NCBI GenBank assembly: GCA_905192625.1
Contig: CAJJLI010000129.1
Location: forward strand, 1 to 6,445
Direction of reading: 5' to 3'
DNA: 6,445 bases
Source: an uncultured Clostridium sp.
GTDB taxonomy: Bacteria > Bacillota > Clostridia > Lachnospirales > Lachnospiraceae
This document shows, one piece after another, positions 1 to 5,794 of this stretch; positions within the stretch are counted from its first letter, which is position 1; each line of letters begins with the position of its first letter. A program made the position numbers and the translations under genes. The notes beneath the pieces were generated by a model that saw nothing but the letters and a program-made list of their open reading frames with translations, was not told the origin of the DNA and did not search any database.

Positions 1-51
1 AGTTTGTGCTTGCGCACCACAAACTTGTTATGCGCAAAGAACGTGCGCAAG
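1..51 (+). repeat. Nested inverted repeats upstream of pyrF
   Basis: Bases 1-8 (AGTTTGTG) are perfectly complementary to 18-25 (CACAAACT), and the 9-base loop between them (9-17, CTTGCGCAC) is perfectly complementary to 43-51 (GTGCGCAAG). The self-complementary hexamer TGCGCA occurs three times, at 11-16, 31-36 and 44-49. The RNA could therefore form the 1-25 hairpin plus a 31-49 hairpin, or a long-range 9-17/43-51 pairing that may form a pseudoknot with the first hairpin. The last arm ends 3 bases before the pyrF ribosome binding site at 55-58. This could be a leader that modulates pyrF translation, a read-through hairpin from an upstream gene, or a copy of a dispersed intergenic repeat. The left edge is cut by the window, so the element may be longer. 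The complementarity is certain; the role is unknown. Confidence 0.6.
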
Positions 52-64
52 AATGAGGATTAAT

Positions 65-988
65 ATGATTAACAAATTAATAAAGAAAATTGAAGAAAAC
101 AAAGCTCCTATTGTTGTTGGACTTGATCCAATGTTAAATTATATTCCTGAGCATATCAAATCAAAGGCATATTCAGAATTTGGTGAAACATTAGAAGGAG
201 CTGCTGAGGCAATATGGCAATACAATAAGGGACTAGTGGATGCAACCTATGATTTAATTCCAGCAGTGAAACCTCAAATCGCAATGTATGAGCAATTTGG
301 TATACCAGGAATGATTGCATTTAAAAAGACAGTAGATTATTGTAAAGAAAAAGATTTGGTTATCATTGGAGATATCAAACGTGGCGATATTGGTTCAACA
401 TCAGCGGCTTATGCGACTGGTCACCTTGGAAAAGTTACGATTGGTAGCAATTCTTACTATGGTTTTGACGAAGATTTTGTAACAGTAAATCCTTATTTGG
501 GTTCCGATGGCGTAGTTCCTTTCATCGATGTGTGCAAGGAAGAAAAAAAGGGATTATTTATTTTAGTTAAGACCTCAAACCCTTCTAGTGGTGAATTCCA
601 AGATCAATTAATCGATGGAAAACCTTTATATGAATTAGTCGGAAGAAAAGTCGCTGAATGGGGCGAGATGTGTATGGGTGATTCTTACAGCTATATTGGT
701 GCAGTTGTAGGAGCAACTTATCCTGAAATGGGAAAAGTATTACGTAAGTTGATGCCGAAAAACTATATCTTAGTTCCTGGTTATGGTGCACAAGGTGGTA
801 AAGGAGCTGACTTAGTACATTTCTTTAATGAAGATGGTTTAGGAGCAATTATTAATTCTTCAAGAGGAATTATTGCAGCATACAAACAAGCAGGATTTGA
901 AAAGTTTGGAGAAGAAGGCTATGCTGATGCTGCTAGAAAAGCTGTAGTTGATATGTGTGAGGACATCAAATCTGCACTCGTGAAATAA
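65..988 (+). CDS. pyrF: Orotidine 5'-phosphate decarboxylase (long PyrF subfamily)
   Basis: This cytosolic enzyme decarboxylates orotidine 5'-monophosphate to UMP, the final step of de novo pyrimidine synthesis. The 307-residue product fits the longer (~300 aa) PyrF subfamily rather than the ~230 aa one. Motifs visible in TIM-barrel order are VVGLDP (17-22), AVKPQIAMYE (67-76), the catalytic segment GDIKRGDIGS (102-111) with D103, K105 and D108, NPYLGSDG (142-149), VKTSNPSS (168-175), GAVVGATYPE (212-221), VPGYGAQGG (237-245) and the phosphate-binding end INSSRG (263-268). An in-frame ATG at 53 would add four residues. I prefer ATG 65 because GAGG at 55-58 sits 6 bases before it and ATG 53 has no ribosome binding site. 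No other pyr gene follows, so any operon partners must lie upstream of the window. The identification is firm; the start is likely. Confidence 0.96.
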   Translation: MINKLIKKIEENKAPIVVGLDPMLNYIPEHIKSKAYSEFGETLEGAAEAIWQYNKGLVDATYDLIPAVKPQIAMYEQFGIPGMIAFKKTVDYCKEKDLVIIGDIKRGDIGSTSAAYATGHLGKVTIGSNSYYGFDEDFVTVNPYLGSDGVVPFIDVCKEEKKGLFILVKTSNPSSGEFQDQLIDGKPLYELVGRKVAEWGEMCMGDSYSYIGAVVGATYPEMGKVLRKLMPKNYILVPGYGAQGGKGADLVHFFNEDGLGAIINSSRGIIAAYKQAGFEKFGEEGYADAARKAVVDMCEDIKSALVK

Positions 989-1005
989 AGAAGATAACGT
1001 GAAAT

Positions 1006-1033
1006 GTAAACTGATTTTACTTCATAAGTAAAA
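1006..1033 (+). repeat. Overlapping AT-rich dyads in the pyrF-MATE gap
   Basis: TTTTACTT (1015-1022) and AAGTAAAA (1026-1033) form a perfect 8-bp inverted repeat around a CAT loop. The same middle arm can instead pair its TTTAC (1016-1020) with an upstream GTAAA (1006-1010), so the two hairpins exclude each other. Neither is followed by a T-run, so a standard intrinsic terminator for pyrF is not supported. A transcription-factor operator for the MATE gene, or a weak mRNA structure, fits equally well. The symmetry is clear, but AT-rich dyads of this size can arise by chance. Confidence 0.4.
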
Positions 1034-1049
1034 AAGGTGCAAATGTATC

Positions 1050-1088
1050 ATGTTAAAAAAGCAGGTAAAAAGGTGGATAGGAAAATAA
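1050..1088 (+). CDS. Possible 12-codon leader peptide before the MATE gene
   Basis: An ATG at 1050 opens a 12-codon frame, MLKKQVKRWIGK, whose TAA (1086-1088) directly abuts the MATE start ATG at 1089. AAGGTG at 1034-1039 lies 10 bases upstream and could serve as its ribosome binding site. The peptide is strongly basic. Short leader peptides that control drug-efflux genes by translation attenuation are known in Firmicutes, and the stop-start junction would allow translational coupling. A frame this short can arise by chance, and an overlapping 17-codon frame from ATG 1043 (stop 1094-1096) could use the same AAGGTG. No conservation evidence is available, so this is a candidate only. Confidence 0.2.
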   Translation: MLKKQVKRWIGK

Positions 1089-2459
1089 ATGAGTAAAAAT
1101 TTTTTAAGCGACATGACAGAAGGCAATCCCTCGAAATTACTAATACGATTTGCAATTCCAATGCTTATAGGTAATTTATTTCAACAAATATATAATATGG
1201 CGGACGCTATCATTGTTGGTAAATTTGGAGGGGAAAATGGTCCAAATGCATTAGCCGCAGTAGGTTCTGTTTCCTCATTAAATTTCCTAGTATTTTCTCT
1301 AACAATGGGACTTGCCGTAGGTATTGGGGTTGTTATATCCCAATACTTTGGGGCCAAGGATTATGAAAACGTGAAACGTAGCTTTGCTACGGGTACCTAT
1401 ATGATATTTATAGTATCATTGATTATGGGGGCCTTGGGATTTTTCTTTAGTAGATATTTTTTAGAATTACTAAACACGCCAAGTGCAATTATTGATGATG
1501 CGGATATCTACTTTAAGATTTGTTGTCTTGGAATCTTTGGTAATGCTGGATACAATGGTATGGCTTCGGTGATGCGAGCCCTTGGTGACTCTATTACACC
1601 ACTAAGATTTTTAGTAATTGCTTGCATTGTCAATATTGTACTTGATTTAATTTTTGTAATTGTATTTCACATGGGAGTTCCTGGGGTGGCCATTGCTACG
1701 ATTATCTCACAAGCCATTGCGGGGATTGGATGTATTTTATATGCACTAAAAAAGGTGGAATTGCTACGTATACCAATCAAGGAATTCAAGCCAAATGATG
1801 TTATTGTGAAAAAATGTATTACACTTGGTTTGCCTGCAGCGTTTCAAAATTCATTGGTAGCAGTATCTACCATTGTAATTCAACGTGTGACGAACAATTA
1901 TGGAGAGACCGTTGTGGCTGCATCAACGGCTGCAGCACGATTAGAGCAACTTGTTTTGCAACCAGGTATGTCTTTAGGATTGGCACTTTCTAATTATACC
2001 GGTCAAAATATTGGAGCTGGAAGAATAGACCGAGCAAAGCAAGGATTTTGGGCAGCAACAAAGATTATAGTAATCTTTAGCTTAATTATGACCCCTCTTG
2101 TTTATTTTGGTGGTGGTTTTATTATGAAACTTTTTACGGATGAGCCTTTGGTCAGTGAAATTGGGCTAAAAGCGATACGTATTACTTCATTATTCTATAT
2201 ACCAGTGGGAATGATTTATGTTTCTAGGAACTTATTAAGTGGCTCGGGAGACATGAAAATTCCTATGATCATGGGTGTATCAGAAGTGCTATGCCGAGTT
2301 ATTTTTGCGAACATTTTGACATTAGTACCAGCCATTGGTTTTATGGGAATTTGGTGGGCTTCCGGACTCAATTGGTTTATAACAGGTGGCATTGGATGCA
2401 TACGGTATGCCACAGGGAAGTGGAAATATAAATCCGTTGTTAAATACAACGAAATGTAA
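1089..2459 (+). CDS. MATE-family multidrug/organic cation efflux transporter
   Basis: This inner-membrane secondary transporter should export drugs, cations or metabolites in exchange for Na+ or H+; the substrate cannot be read from the sequence. At 456 residues with about 12 hydrophobic helices it has the normal MATE length. Recognisable family segments are the N-terminal PSKLLIRFAIPMLIGNLFQQ (14-33), NMADAIIVGKFGG (36-48), QYFGAKDYENVKRS (85-98), RALGDSITPL (163-172), QNIGAGRIDRAKQG (306-319, the second-half counterpart of 85-98) and LSGSGDMKIPM (383-393). The repeated motifs show the usual two-bundle internal duplication. AGGTGG at 1071-1076 lies 12 bases before the ATG, which is rather far; TAGGA at 1078-1082 is closer. 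The gene lies 100 bases after pyrF and converges on the dedA-like gene. It is intact, with a strong family assignment and unknown specificity. Confidence 0.93.
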   Translation: MSKNFLSDMTEGNPSKLLIRFAIPMLIGNLFQQIYNMADAIIVGKFGGENGPNALAAVGSVSSLNFLVFSLTMGLAVGIGVVISQYFGAKDYENVKRSFATGTYMIFIVSLIMGALGFFFSRYFLELLNTPSAIIDDADIYFKICCLGIFGNAGYNGMASVMRALGDSITPLRFLVIACIVNIVLDLIFVIVFHMGVPGVAIATIISQAIAGIGCILYALKKVELLRIPIKEFKPNDVIVKKCITLGLPAAFQNSLVAVSTIVIQRVTNNYGETVVAASTAAARLEQLVLQPGMSLGLALSNYTGQNIGAGRIDRAKQGFWAATKIIVIFSLIMTPLVYFGGGFIMKLFTDEPLVSEIGLKAIRITSLFYIPVGMIYVSRNLLSGSGDMKIPMIMGVSEVLCRVIFANILTLVPAIGFMGIWWASGLNWFITGGIGCIRYATGKWKYKSVVKYNEM

Positions 2460-2484
2460 TTTGAAACGAACAGCATACACAAAA

Positions 2485-2581
2485 AGAATAGGTTCTATGT
2501 CAGTGTAGTTGAGGGAATCCTTGCACCAATGTGCGATAGAAGAAAGATTCCTCTTACTCTACTGACATAAGAGCCTATTTT
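2485..2581. terminator. Large imperfect palindrome between convergent genes, probable bidirectional terminator
   Basis: The outer stem pairs 2485-2504 with 2561-2581: AATAGG/CCTATT, then TTC/GAG-type pairs with a G-U, one bulged A at 2569, then ATGTCAGT/ACTGACAT. A middle stem pairs 2511-2519 (GAGGGAATC) with 2546-2553 (GATTCCTC), with one bulge. A small apical hairpin pairs GCAC (2523-2526) with GTGC (2531-2534). On the plus strand the stem ends in CCTATTTT; on the minus strand it ends in CCTATTCTTTTT. It can therefore stop transcripts from both the MATE gene and the dedA-like gene. It is much longer than an ordinary terminator and could also be a dispersed repeat or a small structured RNA. 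The pairing is certain and the terminator role likely. Confidence 0.65.
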
Positions 2582-2619
2582 AATATGATAAGATAACCAT
2601 GAAAAGTAACAAGACTTCA

Positions 2620-3225
2620 TTATTTTGTGCTTTGAAGAACTGCACGTTTTTTTAGTTTGGATTTTATTATAAGTAGAATGATAATGAGAATTGTCGGTAT
2701 AATGATTGCTTCGAATTTTTGATAATAGTAAAGCACTAAATTCCAATTGTCTTGTAGATAATATCCAATACCAATCAGTATAATATTCCATATAGTTATC
2801 CCAAGAAAAGAATAGCTAAAATAGGTGTGCATTGGTTGTCTTGCTGCACCTGCAATAAATGCAATATAGGTGCGACAAATTGGAATCATACGTCCAATAC
2901 ACACAGCATAACTACCATAATGATTAAACTTTTCATAAGAAGAGTTAATTCCTTTCTCGGTTTTTGGAAAACGCTTCGCTATCCTATTTAGTAAAGCAGT
3001 TCCACCGAATCTTCCCACCATATAGCAAAAACTAGTGCCTATCATTCCAGCAATAACGCTTGTAAAAATTATAATAAAAAATGGAATTTGTTTTCCTGAT
3101 GCAACTGCCCCTGAAAAAGGGAGTACAATTTCACTTGATATAGGAAAGCAAGCATATTCTAGCATGATAATGAGAAACATAGCAAATAATCCATTGTTTG
3201 AAATAAATTGTATAAACGAGTTCAT
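2620..3225 (-). CDS. DedA/VTT-family integral membrane protein
   Basis: This is a polytopic membrane protein of the DedA (SNARE-associated/VTT) family, of which some members move undecaprenyl phosphate or phospholipids across the membrane. It is 201 residues, the usual length. An N-terminal re-entrant-type segment carries E23, P28, S30 and E32 (LEYACFPISSEIVLPFSG, 22-39). Next come a helix with GTSFCYMVGRFGG (63-75) and the signature GRMIPICRTYIAFIAGAARQ (111-130), whose GRxxPxxR pattern and AG are the family's key residues. A final hydrophobic helix (~172-187) ends in a basic tail, KSKLKKR. An upstream in-frame ATG at 3253-3255 would add ten residues, but it has no ribosome binding site. The chosen ATG (3223-3225) has AGGGG five bases before it. 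The gene converges on MATE and diverges from the AraC regulator. The family call is firm; the cargo is unknown. Confidence 0.92.
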   Translation of the reverse strand: MNSFIQFISNNGLFAMFLIIMLEYACFPISSEIVLPFSGAVASGKQIPFFIIIFTSVIAGMIGTSFCYMVGRFGGTALLNRIAKRFPKTEKGINSSYEKFNHYGSYAVCIGRMIPICRTYIAFIAGAARQPMHTYFSYSFLGITIWNIILIGIGYYLQDNWNLVLYYYQKFEAIIIPTILIIILLIIKSKLKKRAVLQSTK

Positions 3226-3280
3226 AAGTGCCCCTATTATGTTGTTTTGATACAATATATGTTTTTTTTGCTTACGTATT

Positions 3281-3302
3281 CTTGTTATTTTAATGAAACA
3301 AG
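3281..3302. repeat. Dyad upstream of the dedA-like gene
   Basis: CTTGTT (3281-3286) and AACAAG (3297-3302) form a 6-bp inverted repeat around a 10-base AT-rich spacer. It lies between the weak candidate -10 of the dedA-like gene and that gene's start, so it would sit at or just after transcription initiation. It could be an operator or a leader hairpin. Support is limited to the symmetry. Confidence 0.25.
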
Positions 3303-3305
3303 TTG

Positions 3306-3335
3306 GTTATAGCGTAGAATTCGATTTTATGATAA
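3306..3335 (-). promoter_or_regulatory. Candidate promoter of the dedA-like gene
   Basis: Read on the minus strand, TTATCA (plus positions 3330-3335) and TATAAC (3306-3311) are 18 bases apart and resemble -35 and -10 boxes, with four and five matches to consensus. Initiation near 3299 would give a leader of about 75 bases before the start at 3225. The region is very AT-rich, so other placements are possible. Confidence 0.3.
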
Positions 3336-3414
3336 GTTTTGGATGTATTTTATAAAATTAAAAATGAAAAAAGGAAGATGATGGATTAAAATAATACAAA
3401 AGTGACAAAAAAGT

Positions 3415-3444
3415 TTGACATTTTTTGAGTAAATTGTATATAAT
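3415..3444 (+). promoter_or_regulatory. Strong sigma-A-type promoter for the AraC regulator gene
   Basis: A perfect TTGACA (3415-3420) and a perfect TATAAT (3439-3444) are separated by 18 bases, with an A/T-rich stretch upstream that could act as an UP element. Transcription would begin near 3451 and give a ~54-base leader to the TTG start at 3505. A consensus promoter of this kind implies steady basal expression of the regulator, though an operator overlapping the boxes cannot be excluded. Confidence 0.85.
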
Positions 3445-3504
3445 AGAGAAATAAAAGACTGTACGGCAATGCGTTAATTACATAGGGATTTGGGGGAAGA
3501 AAAA

Positions 3505-5736
3505 TTGAATAATTTTAAAAAAATTTATAATAGAAATTCAATTGTTCAGTTTTGGGTGTCCTATTTGATTGTGTTAATAATACCTTTGATTATTGTATTA
3601 TGTGGATATCAATACATGTTTGGTGTTGTCAAAGAAGATACGAAAATTACGAATCATTTGATGTTAAAACATAGTGTTAGTTTACTAGATAACGAACTAA
3701 ATTCATTGGAATCTTTGGCATTTCAAGCAGCTCAAAATGCTGATTTAAGAGAAGTTGGTGGATTAGCAAATGATAGTGTTGAATATTCCCTATTAGCCAA
3801 AAAAGTAATGAGAGAATTTAATAGTTTGCTTCGGTATCAAGGAACCAATATAACCGAAGAAGCGTACATATATTTAAATAAAATGGGATATGTATTGTAT
3901 GATAGTGCTTTGTACCAAAACGATATTTTTGAACGATATATCACAAGTTGGGGAATGACGACACAAGAGTGGCGTAATTTATGTAAGAATGGCTGGAGTA
4001 GTCAGCCACGCTATGTAACTTCATCAAACAAAACACTTCATTATGTTATTCCATTTGGTAATACATTGAAAAAAGAGATATTGGGGACTATTGTTTTTAG
4101 AATTGACAGCAATGAATTGAATCGCTTTCTTGATTTTTCAAGTAAGTATACGAGTTATGCAGTAATTATACGAGATGAGAATCAAGAGGTAATTTGGTAT
4201 GATAATAACTTAGGCCAAAAAATTGATCCAAATAAATTGGGGAAAGACTTGGATTATTTTGAAAGTAAGGAGTTACGCCTTACGAATATCTCTTCGGAGT
4301 TTAACGACTGGGAATACATACTAGTGATACCTGAAAAAATTATCTCACAAAAATTAACGATTATAAAATTAATTATATTTGCCATTATAACGATAGCACT
4401 AGGAATTGGATTTGTTTGCTCTATTGTATTAGCCATTAAAGCTGGGCGTCCAATCAATAACATATATATGTCTATGAAAAATAATGATAATATACAAAGA
4501 AACTCGAAGAATCTAGGGCTTTTAGTGCAGGAAGTTGTAAAGAAAAATCAAAGATACTTAGAAGAGTTAGAGAAGGATAAGCCATTATTGCAAAAGGCAT
4601 TTTTTCATGATTTAATTAAGGCAGAAATAGTTAATACGACAGAGTTACGTTATTTAGCGGATAAAGCTGGTATACATTTTGAAGGAAAAAATTATAGGGT
4701 CGTTGCATTAAAATTATTTGCAAATAATAATTTTTACGATGTGGATGAACAAACCATTGAAGAAGTTCGAATACTTATGAATCTTGTCATGGACTATATG
4801 GAACAAAATACCAAGGATCCGATTTGGTTTTATAAAAATAATTATTTAACTACCTCTATTATTTTTAGTGGTAATGATAATTTAGATTATGTAAGTGAGG
4901 TTATTAAAGAGACAAGCCAGTGGGTATTTAGTAAATATTCTGTTGCTTCAAGGTGGGGTATTAGTGGTTGCAGTAGTGATTTATTAAATATGTGGAAGAT
5001 TTGTGAGGAAGCATTGACGGCCCTTAAAAACACAGATTTAAAGGATCAGATTCTAGAATATAACATTGATTTAGAAAATACGAATGAATATTATTTCCCT
5101 GAGGTCGCTCAAGAACGGCTAAAAGCAAGCATCCAATTCGCAGATTTAAATCGAATCGAAAATGTTCTTAATATCTTGCAATATGAAAATTTTGAGTTAA
5201 GAAACTTAAGTAGAAAAAGATTTATTAAATTTAATTTACGCATCGTTGAGATATTATCACAATTTTCTGATCTGGGTCTGGATTTAGAAGAGCAAATATT
5301 ATGGTTAAATGAAATGGTGTTTCAGTTTGAAGAAGGAACGCATGAAATTTACTTTAAACGTCTTAAGAAGATATGTGAGAACTTGTGCCAAAACATTAGT
5401 CAAAAAAAGAATGATCAGAGAGGGAAATTAATTAATAATATTATGAGTTACATTAATTTAAATTATAAAGATCCCAATTTGGGTTTGGCTAAGATTAGTA
5501 CAGAGTTTGGGATATCAGAAGGTTATGTATCCGCAATGTTTAAAGATCAAGCAGGTATCAATTTCACAGATTTCGTAGAGAATATAAGGATTGAAAAGGC
5601 GTGCAGGCTTCTAAGAGATACGGATGATACAATTACGATGATTTCCGAAATTGTCGGTTATAATAGCGTCCAATCGTTTCGACGTGCTTTTAAACGTGTA
5701 AAAGGTATGCAGCCAAAGGAATTTAGAAAAGAATAA
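3505..5736 (+). CDS. Membrane-anchored AraC-family transcriptional regulator with extracellular sensor region
   Basis: This 743-residue one-component regulator probably senses a signal outside the cell and acts on DNA while anchored in the membrane. In order it has TM helix 1 (~14-37), an extracellular region (~38-285) of the size and pattern of a Cache-type double sensor, TM helix 2 (~286-311) followed by a short HAMP-like start (GRPINNIYMSMK, 314-325), and a cytoplasmic linker. Near 480-510 lies a stretch (RWGISGCSSDLLNMWKICEE) resembling the degenerate GGDEF-like module of such regulators. The C-terminal AraC double helix-turn-helix is at ~645-743: KISTEFGISEGYVSAMFKDQ (663-682), then ISEIVGYNSVQSFRRAFKRV (713-732) and the closing GMQPKEFR (734-741). 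No receiver domain is present. I chose TTG 3505, which has GGGGGA (3492-3497) seven bases upstream; the in-frame TTG at 3490 has only a badly spaced site. It lies 58 bases before a solute-binding lipoprotein gene, its probable target. The ligand is unknown. Confidence 0.92.
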   Translation: MNNFKKIYNRNSIVQFWVSYLIVLIIPLIIVLCGYQYMFGVVKEDTKITNHLMLKHSVSLLDNELNSLESLAFQAAQNADLREVGGLANDSVEYSLLAKKVMREFNSLLRYQGTNITEEAYIYLNKMGYVLYDSALYQNDIFERYITSWGMTTQEWRNLCKNGWSSQPRYVTSSNKTLHYVIPFGNTLKKEILGTIVFRIDSNELNRFLDFSSKYTSYAVIIRDENQEVIWYDNNLGQKIDPNKLGKDLDYFESKELRLTNISSEFNDWEYILVIPEKIISQKLTIIKLIIFAIITIALGIGFVCSIVLAIKAGRPINNIYMSMKNNDNIQRNSKNLGLLVQEVVKKNQRYLEELEKDKPLLQKAFFHDLIKAEIVNTTELRYLADKAGIHFEGKNYRVVALKLFANNNFYDVDEQTIEEVRILMNLVMDYMEQNTKDPIWFYKNNYLTTSIIFSGNDNLDYVSEVIKETSQWVFSKYSVASRWGISGCSSDLLNMWKICEEALTALKNTDLKDQILEYNIDLENTNEYYFPEVAQERLKASIQFADLNRIENVLNILQYENFELRNLSRKRFIKFNLRIVEILSQFSDLGLDLEEQILWLNEMVFQFEEGTHEIYFKRLKKICENLCQNISQKKNDQRGKLINNIMSYINLNYKDPNLGLAKISTEFGISEGYVSAMFKDQAGINFTDFVENIRIEKACRLLRDTDDTITMISEIVGYNSVQSFRRAFKRVKGMQPKEFRKE

Positions 5737-5754
5737 TCCACTTTAATAGTAGTT

Positions 5755-5784
5755 ATTTTGATCGGTTCGACAAAATCTCAAAAT
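5755..5784 (+). promoter_or_regulatory. Small dyad and direct repeat before the lipoprotein gene
   Basis: ATTTTG (5755-5760) pairs with CAAAAT (5771-5776), and inside it TCG (5762-5764) pairs with CGA (5768-5770) around a GTT loop, leaving A5761 bulged. This gives a 9-bp stem in the 58-base gap between the regulator stop and the lipoprotein start. CAAAAT recurs at 5779-5784, two bases after the stem and just before the GGAGG at 5785-5789. There is no T-run, so it is unlikely to be a strong terminator. An operator for the upstream regulator, or an mRNA processing or stability stem that raises lipoprotein output, are the reasonable readings. No clear -35/-10 pair was seen in this gap, so the two genes are probably co-transcribed at least in part. 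Confidence 0.35.
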
Positions 5785-5794
5785 GGAGGTAATG

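Noticed and set aside
1..51. CRISPR-like array from the repeated TGCGCA units
   Set aside because: The repeats are only six bases long with irregular spacing (20 and 13), and they are self-complementary rather than repeat-spacer units.
585..791. 68-codon minus-strand ORF inside pyrF
   Set aside because: It lies wholly antisense to a well-supported enzyme gene, has no ribosome binding site of note, and its product resembles no family.
1015..1040. Intrinsic terminator for pyrF at the 8-bp dyad
   Set aside because: The stem is AT-only in most pairs and is followed by A-rich rather than T-rich sequence on the plus strand.
2216..2482. 88-codon minus-strand ORF over the MATE 3' end
   Set aside because: It is antisense to conserved MATE codons and reads as a shadow of them.
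2495..2791. 98-codon minus-strand ORF across the palindrome and the dedA 3' end
   Set aside because: It overlaps the dedA-like gene in another frame on the same strand and runs through the hairpin; there are no domain features.
3035..3250. 71-codon plus-strand ORF opposite dedA
   Set aside because: Its hydrophobic look comes from being antisense to a membrane protein gene; there is no ribosome binding site or family.
4254..4463. 69-codon minus-strand ORF opposite the second membrane segment of the regulator
   Set aside because: It is a shadow of the transmembrane-coding region.
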